From: CAWBRT01 sp963832365
GTDB taxonomy: Bacteria > Acidobacteriota > Terriglobia > Terriglobales > Acidobacteriaceae
Length of the DNA stretch: 64,000 nucleotides
Direction: 5' to 3'
NCBI GenBank assembly: GCA_963832365.1
Contig: CAWHUL010000003.1
Span: 62,001-126,000, forward strand
The position numbers were made by a program, and so were the translations under genes. How positions within the stretch are numbered: position 1 is the first letter of the stretch; the number at the start of each line of letters is the position of its first letter. The notes under the pieces were generated by a model. That model ran no database searches, was not told where the DNA came from, and worked only from the letters and a program-made list of their open reading frames with translations. Shown piece by piece: positions 28,608-37,594 of this stretch.

Positions 28608-29174
28608 CTACTCGGCGCCTACTGAGACCCAGCGATACTTCTTGCCGTCCCAGATAACCTCCGCCTGCATTCCGGAGGAATCGGTGGCGAAAAGCGCCGA
28701 GACGCTCTTCTTCTTCCACAGAGCGCGGCTGACCTCAAGGCGCTCGAAGGGCAGATTCACGATCACGAATTTCGCCGAGGGGTGCGCGGCGCGCCAGTTG
28801 TGGGCGATTGCCACATAGAGCGCCGGCCCATCCAGATGAATGGGGAAGGTCATCGTTATCTTGGCATTTCCATAGCCATAAAAGCTGTCGTAGGGGTCGA
28901 TCAGCTTGAAATTGTGCTCGGCCTGGTCGCGCGCCGGACTGCCCGTGACGACCACCGCCAGGTCCTCTTTCCCGTCGCCGTCGAAGTCTCCAAACATGGG
29001 CTGAAACTTGGCGACCAGCTTGAAACGGGAGCCGAACTCGCGCTCGACGGTCAGGCGGACGCGCTCCGCGATTTCGGCTGCCGCCGGCGGCGCCGGGGAT
29101 TGCGCCAGCAAACGGCCAGGAGCGGTCGTGAGCAGCGCGCCTAGAAAAGCGAAAACCATAGCGATGCGGTGCAT
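28608..29174 (-). CDS. Secreted protein with a calcium-loop-like motif
   Basis: 188 aa. A signal peptide (residues 1-24, ending RLLAQ) is followed by a Pro/Ala linker. FGDFDGDGKEDLAVVVTG at about 61-78 is a DxDxDG calcium-binding or FG-GAP-like loop. The C-terminus (VIWDGKKYRWVSVG) is typical of small acidobacterial secreted proteins. Function unknown. It lies 51 bases from pccB on the same strand. The intergenic 29175-29384 upstream is AT-rich with no gene. Confidence 0.65.
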   Translation of the reverse strand: MHRIAMVFAFLGALLTTAPGRLLAQSPAPPAAAEIAERVRLTVEREFGSRFKLVAKFQPMFGDFDGDGKEDLAVVVTGSPARDQAEHNFKLIDPYDSFYGYGNAKITMTFPIHLDGPALYVAIAHNWRAAHPSAKFVIVNLPFERLEVSRALWKKKSVSALFATDSSGMQAEVIWDGKKYRWVSVGAE

Positions 29175-29384
29175 CTCGCTACTTTACTCAGCAGACAGGC
29201 AGGAGGGAATAGGGATTTGTTGCCGCTCTGAAGAATGCTGCTTGTGGGTAGCCTATGGAATCGTGTGCAGCGGGAATCCTATAAATATAGCACCGTTTTG
29301 GTCTTATTTAGGACAGACATCCTCTCACCAACGACGATATCGTTACTTCAAAGTATCGCTCTCGGTACTCTGAGATGAGGCAAC

Positions 29385-29642
29385 GTGAACTCCCGAGATG
29401 ACCTGTCGATGTCGAACATGAAACTGGTCGGCTCAGAGTATTTTTCCCATTTCCCCGAACCGGATGGCCGAATCATTCAAAGTGTTTGCCGCTTCTGCTT
29501 GCGGGTAGTAGCCTATTCGCCTGACGCCAATATCCTTGTAATTGCTGAGTTCGCGCATCTGAAAGGATGCACAGCGGCCGTAAAAAACGGCTTTGGTTAC
29601 CGTTCCACCAAACTCCAAATGTTCCCATCAATAACAAAATAG
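29385..29642 (+). CDS. Small zinc-finger-like protein
   Basis: 85 aa with CRFCLRVVAYSPDANIL followed by AEFAHLKGC, a CxxC...HxxxC arrangement able to hold one zinc. Such small proteins with a C..C..VVA...H...C layout recur in Acidobacteriota. The start at GTG 29385 is tentative; ATG 29409 or 29418 would shorten the N-terminus without touching the motif. Function unknown. Confidence 0.5.
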   Translation: MNSRDDLSMSNMKLVGSEYFSHFPEPDGRIIQSVCRFCLRVVAYSPDANILVIAEFAHLKGCTAAVKNGFGYRSTKLQMFPSITK

Positions 29643-29706
29643 GGAATCGCGACCACGTCTGCGGTAAAGCAAAGTGTGATCATGTGCAAGGATGGGCGGC
29701 AATCAC

Positions 29707-30423
29707 TTAGTCAATGGCGCTCGCAAACTGCTGCTTCATGATGGCGTAGCACTCGCAGGAGAAGTGCTCCAACTTGTTGCGGTCAGTCACTCGAATCTGT
29801 CCACGCGTGATCTCCAACACCCCACGCGAGGCGAGCCGCTCCACCAGTTCACTGACACCCGTTCGCTGAACCCCGAGAAGACTTGCCAAAAACTCGTGTG
29901 TGATCACGAAATGGTCAACGTCTGTCCGATCCAGAGTCGTCAGCATCCAACGTGCACACCGCTGTTCAAGCGTGTGCAAGCCGTTGCAAGCCGTCGAGCG
30001 GAGAGTCTGTATAAGCAATACATGTGAGTAGTGCGAGAGCGTGTTGTGGAATATGCCGTTGCGTTGGATTTCGCGTTCCACCAGACCGGCGGGCACGCTA
30101 TAGGCGTCTCCGGCAATGGTAACCATCGTCTGGCAGGGCATCGTAGGCGATTGGAGGCTTGCTGAAATCCATGAAGCACCCTCACGTCCTACGGTCGCCG
30201 ATTCGATAGTTGCCCCGTTCCCCATCACCGTCAGCATGGCAAGAACGCAGTTCTCGGGAAAAAAGATTTCAGTGATCCGCTGATCGGGACGGTAGAGTAC
30301 CTGCTTCGCTGTCAGTCCCACGCGCCGCATCGACGAAAAACGATCTCGGCCAGTCTGATCAAGCGACGAAAGCAGTCGGTTGAGGGTGCTCGGAATTGTG
30401 GGGTTCCTGGGGGAATCGAGCAT
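29707..30423 (-). CDS. Crp/Fnr-family transcriptional regulator
   Basis: 238 aa. The N-terminal cyclic-nucleotide-binding-type barrel (QVLYRPDQRITEIFFPENC, ESATVGREGASW) is followed by a dimer helix. The C-terminal winged helix reads FLASLLGVQRTGVSELVERL with wing GVLEITRGQIRVTD. It lacks the N-terminal Cys cluster of FNR, so it is not an iron-sulfur oxygen sensor of that type. Proteins of this shape are numerous in Acidobacteriota. It is monocistronic, so its target genes cannot be inferred from neighbours. Upstream 30424-30618 holds no gene. Confidence 0.88.
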   Translation of the reverse strand: MLDSPRNPTIPSTLNRLLSSLDQTGRDRFSSMRRVGLTAKQVLYRPDQRITEIFFPENCVLAMLTVMGNGATIESATVGREGASWISASLQSPTMPCQTMVTIAGDAYSVPAGLVEREIQRNGIFHNTLSHYSHVLLIQTLRSTACNGLHTLEQRCARWMLTTLDRTDVDHFVITHEFLASLLGVQRTGVSELVERLASRGVLEITRGQIRVTDRNKLEHFSCECYAIMKQQFASAID

Positions 30424-30618
30424 AGGGAACCAACTTCTGCGTTAAGACGTTTACAACTGGCCCACCACATTATGCGCTTTCGCCGACGGCTCTGAAGCTT
30501 AAATGTCGATAAAAAACGGGTGTTCCACCCAACGCCTTCTTCGTTGAGGTTCGGCTTTTCGTCACCGCAGACTCCTTCCTACACTCCAGCGGCTGACGCC
30601 AGTTCACCGCGTAGGCCC

Positions 30619-31029
30619 CTACGGGACTTCTGGAAAGCTTTTTCCACCCGCCGCCGAACTGTAAGATTTGCCGGGTTTGGAATTGTGCGTCAGGAACGCC
30701 TGGCATGACTGGTCCTGGACGAGAATTGGGACGGGGCTGGGGCCAGGGGCGCGGCGGGTGCTGTGGAGGTACTCAATGCGAATAGCATCGCCGACCTTCA
30801 GGTCAGAGGCAGAACGAATGACAGCCGTGACTTTTGCCTCGGCGAGGACCTTGACCCCATCTCGCATCTCTTTTGTCTTCACCGACAGGACCTTGATCTG
30901 CAGATGCTCTGGAGCCTCATCCTGCATGCTCTTGTAAGCGCTTGGCGGCAACTCCCCAAAAGCAGCCGTAGTGCTGGCGATGATCAGAATGAGCGCGCAG
31001 CAAACCATTCTGGCGGAACGTGTCTTCAT
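30619..31029 (-). CDS. Small secreted protein
   Basis: 136 aa from ATG 31029. A signal peptide (MKTRSARMVCCALILIIAST to AAFG) precedes a small domain with two repeated beta-strand pairs (IKVLSVKTKEMRDGVKVLAE, VTAVIRSASDLKVGDAIRIEY) that looks like an OB-type barrel. SCQAFLTHNSKPGKSYSSAAG follows at the C-terminus. ATG 31029 is preferred to 31041 because the signal peptide begins there. Function unknown. Confidence 0.6.
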   Translation of the reverse strand: MKTRSARMVCCALILIIASTTAAFGELPPSAYKSMQDEAPEHLQIKVLSVKTKEMRDGVKVLAEAKVTAVIRSASDLKVGDAIRIEYLHSTRRAPGPSPVPILVQDQSCQAFLTHNSKPGKSYSSAAGGKSFPEVP

Positions 31030-31155
31030 CTCGACTCCCATCCGAAGAGGCTTTGACCGAAACTGGGCCGCGATTGTATCAAAGAGGCCATACGGCCGTC
31101 CGGGGGCGGATGACGGATTTTCCAGATTTGCTTCTTGCGGTATGCTGCTTTCAGC

Positions 31156-31494
31156 ATGAATGCGAGATGGTACAACATGGCGTATGGCCTGCTGGTGGTC
31201 TCGGTCGGCCTCTGGCTGGAAAGTCGGCTGTTCATTCTGGCGAGCCAGATTTTCGTTCTGACCGCCATGTCATTGGCTGCACCGGTCGTATTGGCGGTAC
31301 GATCCGGAGAACTCCGGCAGCGTTGGTTAGGAATTGCACTCCCGTCGTGCGCCGTGGTTCACCTGGTATTTCTTGCGGCTCTCAGCAGCTTTCTGCCCTT
31401 TTCGAACCTCAGCCCGGCAATCGGCGTGGGCTTCGGCGAAATGCTGATTCTGGGGTTGGTCTCGGCAAAAATTCGCGGCCGCTTCAAGGCGTAA
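31156..31494 (+). CDS. Small integral membrane protein
   Basis: 112 aa from ATG 31156 (MNARWYNMAYGLLVVSVGLW). Four hydrophobic segments at about 8-23, 26-45, 62-83 and 88-104 predict a polytopic inner-membrane protein. No family recognised. It is divergent from the secreted protein at 30619. The following 31495-31766 has no gene, only a direct repeat AACCAAATGGA at 31732 and 31748. Confidence 0.55.
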   Translation: MNARWYNMAYGLLVVSVGLWLESRLFILASQIFVLTAMSLAAPVVLAVRSGELRQRWLGIALPSCAVVHLVFLAALSSFLPFSNLSPAIGVGFGEMLILGLVSAKIRGRFKA

Positions 31495-31766
31495 AGCAAA
31501 GCACCAGTGAACCTACGGAATCAGGTTTGCTCGTGTTAGGCATCGTTGCATCCTAATGAGCCAGAGGCCACGACTTTTATTTAGGTCGGGGGTTAGCAAG
31601 ACCAGGAATCGTGTATCCCGAACTTAGAGACACTCCGGTCGACGCGACCATCAGGAAGCGGTGACCATGAACGAGCCGAAGAGGAATAGCATCCCTGGTT
31701 TGCCCTAGAATACAGGCTAGCGAACCGTCTAAACCAAATGGAATCTGAACCAAATGGATAGAAGAT

Positions 31767-32081
31767 ATGAAGTCTCTTATCACGATCGCGCTTGTTGTTT
31801 TGCTTGCGCTTCCGGTCGCTCTTAACGCTCAGGCCGGGAACCCGAGTGCACCTGCCCAGAATGCGCCTGCCACGCCCAGCGCAGGAAGCGCAACGGCTGA
31901 TAATCCAACTGCCAAGTCTCAACCGTCAAAAGCGGACAAGAAATCCAAGAAGAAGCTGAAGAAGAGCAGTTGCGTTTCACCGCCGGCCGACTCCGGATTG
32001 CCGGACTACTGCAGGAATCCGTACTGGTACCCGCAGGACTGGGATTACATAATGTCGAATAACGCTGGTGGCAGAAATTGA
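31767..32081 (+). CDS. Secreted Pro/Ala/Lys-rich small protein
   Basis: 104 aa. A clear signal peptide (MKSLITIALVVLLALPVALNAQA) is followed by a low-complexity Ala/Pro/Ser region and a strongly basic stretch (SKADKKSKKKLKKSSC). The C-terminus has two Cys and aromatic residues (CRNPYWYPQDWDYI). Probably a periplasmic or envelope-associated peptide; the function is unknown. Confidence 0.6.
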   Translation: MKSLITIALVVLLALPVALNAQAGNPSAPAQNAPATPSAGSATADNPTAKSQPSKADKKSKKKLKKSSCVSPPADSGLPDYCRNPYWYPQDWDYIMSNNAGGRN

Positions 32082-32177
32082 AGCAAAACGCCTCGTTCTC
32101 CGGGCGGGTGGCTCAGGTCGTGCACTCCTCGGGTGAAGTGTGACGCTACCGGGCCCGGGCGCGAAAGAGGTGGTAGG

Positions 32178-32903
32178 TTACACCGCCAACCATTCTTTCA
32201 GCAGCTGAGGATTGTTGGTGAGTTCGTCAGGCGTGCCGTGGAAGACAATGCGGCCGTGTCCCATGACGCACACTTGCGTAGAAACCTTGAGGGCGATGGT
32301 GAGTTTCTGCTCGACGAGAACTACCGAGACGCCTCTCCGATGAATGTCGCGAATGGCGTCCTTGACCACCGCGACAATTTTTGGAGCAAGGCCCTCTGTC
32401 GGCTCATCGATCAGAAGTACCTGTGGGTTGCCCAATAGCGAACGGCAGATTGTGAGCATCTGCTGTTCGCCTCCGGACAGGTTACCTGCCTTGGTCTTGC
32501 GACGCTCTTTGAGCAACGGGAAATAATCGAACATCTGGTCGACCGTCCAGGAAGGCGTATCGTTCCTGGGCGGCTGTTCGCCCATTCGAAGATTCTCATC
32601 GACGGTGAGGTTGGCGAAAATCTCGCGCTCTTCCGGCACGAAGCTGACACCCGCGCGGCAGACTCTGTAAGGGCGCGCGCCGGCCAAATCCTGGCCGTTG
32701 AACCGCACCTCTCCAGATGTGGGGCTCACAAGCCCCATGATGGCTTTCAAAGTAGTGGAGCGTCCGGAACCGTTGCGGCCCAGCAAACTCAGGACTTCGC
32801 CCTTGCCGACCTGAAAGGTCACCCCGTGCAGAATGTGACTCTTGCCGTAGTGAACGTGCAAATCCCGCACCTGCAGTAAAGCCGCACTTTGCGTCTCGCT
32901 CAT
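32178..32903 (-). CDS. livF: Branched-chain amino acid type ABC transporter ATPase (LivF)
   Basis: 241 aa. Walker A is GRNGSGRSTT, with Arg in place of the usual Lys before ST, which is unusual. The signature is LSGGEQQML and Walker B is VLLIDEPTEGLAP. LivF-type features include VSFVPEEREIFANLTV. It is the last gene of the livK-H-M-G-F operon and overlaps livG by 4 bases. The Walker A Lys-to-Arg change should weaken ATP hydrolysis at this site; the second ATPase (LivG) is canonical. Confidence 0.92.
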   Translation of the reverse strand: MSETQSAALLQVRDLHVHYGKSHILHGVTFQVGKGEVLSLLGRNGSGRSTTLKAIMGLVSPTSGEVRFNGQDLAGARPYRVCRAGVSFVPEEREIFANLTVDENLRMGEQPPRNDTPSWTVDQMFDYFPLLKERRKTKAGNLSGGEQQMLTICRSLLGNPQVLLIDEPTEGLAPKIVAVVKDAIRDIHRRGVSVVLVEQKLTIALKVSTQVCVMGHGRIVFHGTPDELTNNPQLLKEWLAV

Positions 32904-33661
32904 ACGCTGACCTCTTCGCCAAGATAGGCTTCCTGCACGCGGCGGTTATTGCGGATTTCGTCCGGAGTACCGGTGGCAATCACCTCTCCATAAACGAGCA
33001 CGCTGATGTGGGAGCTAAGCGAGAAGACGACGGCCATGTCGTGCTCGACAATGAGCAACGTGCGCCCGCGAGTAACTTCCAGGATCAGCGAAATAGTGTA
33101 CTCGGTCTCCTCCTTGGACATGCCAGCCATGGGCTCGTCGAGCAGGATCATCTTGGGATCCGAGGCAAGGGTCATGCCGATCTCAAGCGAACGCTGTTCC
33201 GAGTACGACAAGACGCCTGCCGCAGTGTCGCGATGCGTTTGCAGGCGAAGATGTTCCATGAGTCGTTCGGTTTCTTCACGAACGCCGCCTAACCGGTCGA
33301 CTGACTTCCACAAGGTATATTGCACCTTGTGGCGTTGCATGACCGCAAGGCGAAGATTCTCGAAGACGGTGAGACCGGCAAAGATACTTGTGATCTGAAA
33401 GGAGCGTGCAAGGCCCAGATGATTGATGCGCTGCGGAGTCATCCCCTGGATCTCTTTCCCGGAAAAAACGATTTCCCCCTGGCTCGGAGCAAAATGGCCG
33501 GATACGAGATGAAACAGCGTCGACTTGCCCGCGCCGTTCGGTCCAATCAGTGCATGTCTTTCTCCATCTGCGACGCTCAGGTTCACGCCGCGGATGATCT
33601 GGGCATCCCCAAATGACTTATGCACATTACGCAACGAAAGTATTGGTTCCTTGGCGTTCAT
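32900..33661 (-). CDS. livG: Branched-chain amino acid type ABC transporter ATPase (LivG)
   Basis: 253 aa. Walker A GPNGAGKST, LivG segment LGLARSFQITSIFAGLTVFENL, signature variant LSYSEQRSLEIGM in place of LSGGQ (usual in the LivG branch), and Walker B MILLDEPMAGM. Overlaps livM upstream and livF downstream by 4 bases each, showing translational coupling. Confidence 0.93.
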   Translation of the reverse strand: MNAKEPILSLRNVHKSFGDAQIIRGVNLSVADGERHALIGPNGAGKSTLFHLVSGHFAPSQGEIVFSGKEIQGMTPQRINHLGLARSFQITSIFAGLTVFENLRLAVMQRHKVQYTLWKSVDRLGGVREETERLMEHLRLQTHRDTAAGVLSYSEQRSLEIGMTLASDPKMILLDEPMAGMSKEETEYTISLILEVTRGRTLLIVEHDMAVVFSLSSHISVLVYGEVIATGTPDEIRNNRRVQEAYLGEEVSV

Positions 33662-34998
33662 TTCTTGTCCATCTCGTCCAGCACCTGCCGCGAAGCCGTA
33701 ACTGCCACTTCACTCTGTTGTAAAGGAGTCGAGAGTTGCTCCGGGTGCGATACAGGTTTCGACAGGTTGCTCTCCTTCTTTTCCTCCAAGCGTTTCCAGC
33801 AATAGCGTGATGCCTTGCCGGTCAACGCGCCGGCGATGAAGAGAGCTGCGGGAAGCGCCCATGTGAGCAACGAAGCCGGCGACCATCCGCGGCCAAAGAC
33901 CAGCACCGGCGGCCATGAAACCGAACCGGCCCCTGCTAAGGCCCGGTAGTCCTCCGAGAAAACCCGCTGCGCGATTTCCACGGTGAAGACCGTGCCGGCG
34001 GCAACAAAAATAGCTGCAAAGCACGTGAGAGAGACCGCCGGCAACAACTCAACAATGGAATACCTCGACCGTCGCTCGCGCCACCACTGCAACAATCCCG
34101 TCATTCCCGACGGCATGAACATCATGACGAGCACAAACAGCACGCCCTGGTAAAGCAGCCAGGAGCGTGTCAGGTCCGATACCGCGTATCCGAAAAATGT
34201 CATGACGGCAGCGCCCAGAGCAGGGCCAAAAAAGACATTTACGCCGCCGATGTAAGCGTTGAGCACCACCTCGGCGGAGTAGTGCATATCAAACAGGACA
34301 TAATTGGCAGTTTCGTTGCTGACCGCCAATAGACCGCCGGCAATCCCCGAGAACATGGCCGAGATAGCGAACACGAGCACGCGCAGCCGATGCACTTCAT
34401 AGCCCAGAAAACGGAGCCGCTGTGAATTCTCGCGCACCGCAAGCGTGAGTCGCCCGACGGGAGTGCGCGTGTAGAAATACAGCATGGCGAGCGACAACAC
34501 AACCCATACCAATGTCAGGTAGTACACCTGCGTAACGTGCTCAAAGGAGAAGCCCCACGCCGGCATGCGCATGGATGAAACCCCGGCTTCGCCTCCGAAG
34601 AACCCTGCAAGATGCGGCGCAAGGGCTTGCAAAAGTTCGGCGAGCGCCAGGGTAATCATGGAAAAATACACGCCGATTCGTTGGGTCGAGAACCAGCCCG
34701 CGACAACCCCGAGCAGAAATCCGGCGCAACCGCCGGCCAGCGGCAGCAGCGGTGTTGGCAGAAGGTGTGCGGCGCCTGCAACACCCATGGCGTGCATCGT
34801 CGCAAACGCGCCAATGCCGAAGTATGCGGCATGCCCGAACGACAGCATTCCGCCTTGCCCGCTAAGAACGTTGAAGGCGCTGGCGAACAGAACGGCAATC
34901 AGCATCTGAACCGCCGCGTTGAGCAGCGAATGCGACAGGACCGCCGGCAACACCACCAGAACTACGATCAGGCCGAGGGGCAAACGTAGCGCTTTCAC
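33658..34998 (-). CDS. livM: Branched-chain amino acid type ABC permease (LivM) with long C-terminal extension
   Basis: 446 aa against about 320-350 for the family. The conserved permease core (NVLSGQGGMLSFGHAAYFGI, FFGGEAGVS, ENSQRLRFLGYEVHRLR, AYIGGVNVFFGPALGAAVM) ends near residue 303 at LLQWWRERR. After this come about 140 extra residues with two more hydrophobic segments (LLPAVSLTCFAAIFVAAGTV; LLTWALPAALFIAGALTG) and a charged tail. The extension is in frame and has no break, so it looks real. Its role is unknown. Confidence 0.9.
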   Translation of the reverse strand: MKALRLPLGLIVVLVVLPAVLSHSLLNAAVQMLIAVLFASAFNVLSGQGGMLSFGHAAYFGIGAFATMHAMGVAGAAHLLPTPLLPLAGGCAGFLLGVVAGWFSTQRIGVYFSMITLALAELLQALAPHLAGFFGGEAGVSSMRMPAWGFSFEHVTQVYYLTLVWVVLSLAMLYFYTRTPVGRLTLAVRENSQRLRFLGYEVHRLRVLVFAISAMFSGIAGGLLAVSNETANYVLFDMHYSAEVVLNAYIGGVNVFFGPALGAAVMTFFGYAVSDLTRSWLLYQGVLFVLVMMFMPSGMTGLLQWWRERRSRYSIVELLPAVSLTCFAAIFVAAGTVFTVEIAQRVFSEDYRALAGAGSVSWPPVLVFGRGWSPASLLTWALPAALFIAGALTGKASRYCWKRLEEKKESNLSKPVSHPEQLSTPLQQSEVAVTASRQVLDEMDKK

Positions 34999-35002
34999 GT
35001 CG

Positions 35003-36007
35003 TTACCCCTTCTCGCCCATGAGGCCCGATGGGCGCAACATCAGCACCAGCAGCATCAGCACGAAGGGAATCGTCGCCGCGAGGCTGGAAATATTCAAAG
35101 TCAGCAGTCCACCCACGTGCTCTGCCCATTGGCGAGCGCCGAACAGCGCGAACACGTCCGCGAGACTCCGGTCGATGCCCACGGCAAAGGAGGTCACGAG
35201 TCCGATCAGGAGAGAAGCGACCATCGCGCCTTCCAGCGATCCGAGTCCGCCTACAACCACCACCACGAAGACGATGACGCCAGTATCCAGGGCCATAGTG
35301 GGGCTGGTGGAATAGAAAGCGCCAGCCACAGCGCCGGCGAGCCCGGCGAGCATGGCACCAACGCCAAATACGCTCATAAAGACCAGTGGAACGTTGTGTC
35401 CGAGAGCCTCGGCCATACGCGGCCTGTAGATGGCCGAACGCACGATGATGCCGACACGAGTGCGGGTCAGCAGCAGAAACACAAGGCCGAACATGACCAG
35501 CGAGACCACGCCCATGAATACACGGTAGGCGGGATAGTCGCTTCCGAATATATGGAAGGCGGCAAAATTCAGAGCCTTCGGTACGTGATAGTCAACCGGA
35601 TAATTGCCGTAAAACAGCTTGACCACTTCGGCAATGATCATAGACAAGCCGAAGGTAACCAGCAGTTCGTGAGCATGTCCATGTCGGTGGACGCGGCGCA
35701 AAAAGTAGCGTTCTACCAGGACGCCGAGCAGGCCAACCGGCAACGGCGCGATGATGATCGCCAGCCAGAATCCCAACGGCTTAGCCAAGCTGAATGCGAG
35801 ATAGGCGCCCACCATGTAAAACGACGTATGGCTGAAATTAAGTACGCCCATCATTCCGAAAATCAGGGTCAGCCCGGCCGACACCATGAACAAAAGCAAG
35901 CCATAAATAGCGCCATTGAGCAACGAGACTACGAAGTACTCCACGCAATCATCTCCAGCGAAAGAAAAGATTGGGATCATGTGCTCGTTGCCGAGCACAG
36001 ACCCCAA
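35003..36007 (-). CDS. livH: Branched-chain amino acid type ABC permease (LivH)
   Basis: Up to 334 aa with eight or nine membrane helices. LLNGAIYGLLLFMVSAGLTL and GMMGVLNFSHTSFYMVGAYL are the LivH N-terminal signature, and VVVGGLGSLEGAMVASLLIG is the cytoplasmic coupling loop. The furthest start is Met at 36007. ATG at 35980 or GTG at 35944 (GGAG about 12 bases upstream, beginning right before the signature) are credible alternatives. It lies 4 bases upstream of livM and 24 bases downstream of livK. Confidence 0.92.
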   Translation of the reverse strand: MGSVLGNEHMIPIFSFAGDDCVEYFVVSLLNGAIYGLLLFMVSAGLTLIFGMMGVLNFSHTSFYMVGAYLAFSLAKPLGFWLAIIIAPLPVGLLGVLVERYFLRRVHRHGHAHELLVTFGLSMIIAEVVKLFYGNYPVDYHVPKALNFAAFHIFGSDYPAYRVFMGVVSLVMFGLVFLLLTRTRVGIIVRSAIYRPRMAEALGHNVPLVFMSVFGVGAMLAGLAGAVAGAFYSTSPTMALDTGVIVFVVVVVGGLGSLEGAMVASLLIGLVTSFAVGIDRSLADVFALFGARQWAEHVGGLLTLNISSLAATIPFVLMLLVLMLRPSGLMGEKG

Positions 36008-36031
36008 GCCACAGTCAACGTGTTTTGCTGC

Positions 36032-37277
36032 TCAATTCGGCCGTTGCATCTTGCAACTGGCCTGCGCCGGAACGGATGCTTCCTCGGCGGTAAACTTCTT
36101 TATCGGTTTGAAGCCCATATTGGTGCCATCCGCCTTGTACTTGGCATCCTTTGATACCACCGATACAACCATGGGTAGCTGCGCCTGATGATCTGCCGCG
36201 CGCATGTATTCTTCGCCCATAGATGTGCGGATTCTTGCCTTTTCCATGGACTTGGCAAGCGCGGTCACATCCAAATTGCCGTTCACCGGCTTGACTGATT
36301 TCAACGCCTCTTGCAGCATCATCATGGCAAAAACGTTCTGTGGTTCGATGAATACCGGCAGGTGTCCAGTCTTAGCCTTGTAGTCATTGGCGAACGATTC
36401 TCCCTCCTTGCCGGCAGCCTCGATGTCAAAGGGATGCGACACATAATACCCAAGTGCGGTCTCGCCGGCGTTCGCCACGTTGCCGGGCTGATCAAGGAAG
36501 CAGGTGGCGAAGCGCGCCTTCAGGCCGGACTCATGGGCGGCCTTCATCAGCAGCAGCACATCGTTCGACCAATTTCCGGTGATTACGGTTTGAGCACCAG
36601 ACTCCTTTACCCGGGCGATATAAGGAGTGAAGTCCTGTATCTTGTTCACATCGTGCAGCATCTTGCCCACGATTTGGTAACCGCCAAGGCCGGCGTCTTC
36701 GACGATAGCCTTCTCCATGTCCTGGCCCCAGGAGTAATTCTGATTCATGGAGTAGACCTTCGTACCCAGCACGTTGGCCTGCTTCATCGCCAGCACGAGC
36801 GTCTTTACCCGAACTTGGGCGTTGGTGCAGAAGCGGAAATGGTAAAACTGGCACTTGTCGCCGGTCAGTTCCAGTGCCTCGCCACCCACGTTCAGGAAGA
36901 GAATTTCTTTGCCGGGGTTGCGGAGGTTGTGCTTGCGTATATCTTCAGAAAGCTGTCCCGAGACTGCCGAAGATGCGCCCTGGACGATAATCTGGACGCC
37001 GTCGGCAATGGCGGCCTTCAACTTGTCGGCAGCGCCGCCGGTCCCTCCCTGGTTGTCGATATTCGAGGAATTCGATTTTTTGCCCATTCCATCCACCTGC
37101 GGCATTGATGCGGTCAACGCCGTATCGTGTAGCCGCGCGGTAGAGGAGCCCGGTAGAAGCTTGCGGGCCGGAAAGCGACTCGATGACGGCGACCTTGACC
37201 GCCGCGCCGAACGCGGTGGTCGCAGCGAATAAACTCAACGCGACCATCATGCAGATAATGCGTCCCTTATTGATCAT
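36032..37277 (-). CDS. livK: Branched-chain amino acid type substrate-binding protein (LivK), with a frame break
   Basis: Periplasmic type-1 binding protein that delivers the substrate to LivHM. The signal peptide begins MINKGRIICMMVALSLFAAT and ends near AFG; the mature part starts AAVKVAVIESLSGPQASTG and continues through NAAGGWNGQKIEFLEY. The frame then breaks at about 37058: removing one base joins EY to DNQGGTGGAADKLKAAIADG and the rest of the protein (VIVQGASSAVSG region, SYNYSWGQDM-like YSMNQNYSWGQDMEKA). Corrected length is about 414 aa. The substrate cannot be told from sequence; this family takes amino acids, short-chain amides, aromatics and many acids. Likely a sequencing indel. 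Confidence 0.87.
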
Positions 37278-37594
37278 TGAAAGTTGGATCTCCTTAGGAT
37301 CATTTCAATACCTAGCGCCTTGGGCAATTTAAGCCGCCTGAACTTGAAGAATTGCCGGGGCATTACGTTTCTGACTTGTTTTGACGGACGATGTCGTGGG
37401 ATGCAGACCGCAGGAGTGTACTTTTTCGCTATTTCGGTTGTCAAGAACATTCGCCCTAGCGTCCCCCTGTCTGGACGACATCACGTCCGTCCGACACCAA
37501 CGTGATTGGCTGAGATGGCCGACACGGAGCTAAAGCGGATCGCAAACCACCGAACTCTGCTGAAGAATTATACTGACCACGGAGGGGATTGCCG
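37278..37594. promoter_or_regulatory. Divergent control region between livK and the hydroxyacyl-CoA dehydrogenase operon
   Basis: This 317-base interval must contain the promoters of both divergent operons. GACGGACGATGTCGTGGG at about 37381 and GGACGACATCACGTCC at about 37473 share an inverted GATGTCGT/ACGACATC core, about 90 bases apart, which may be an operator pair. No regulator gene is adjacent. Confidence 0.35.

Noticed and set aside
34919..36154. 411-codon open frame opposite livH
   Set aside because: It is rich in His, Gln and Asp without motifs; livH on the other strand is clear and belongs to an operon.
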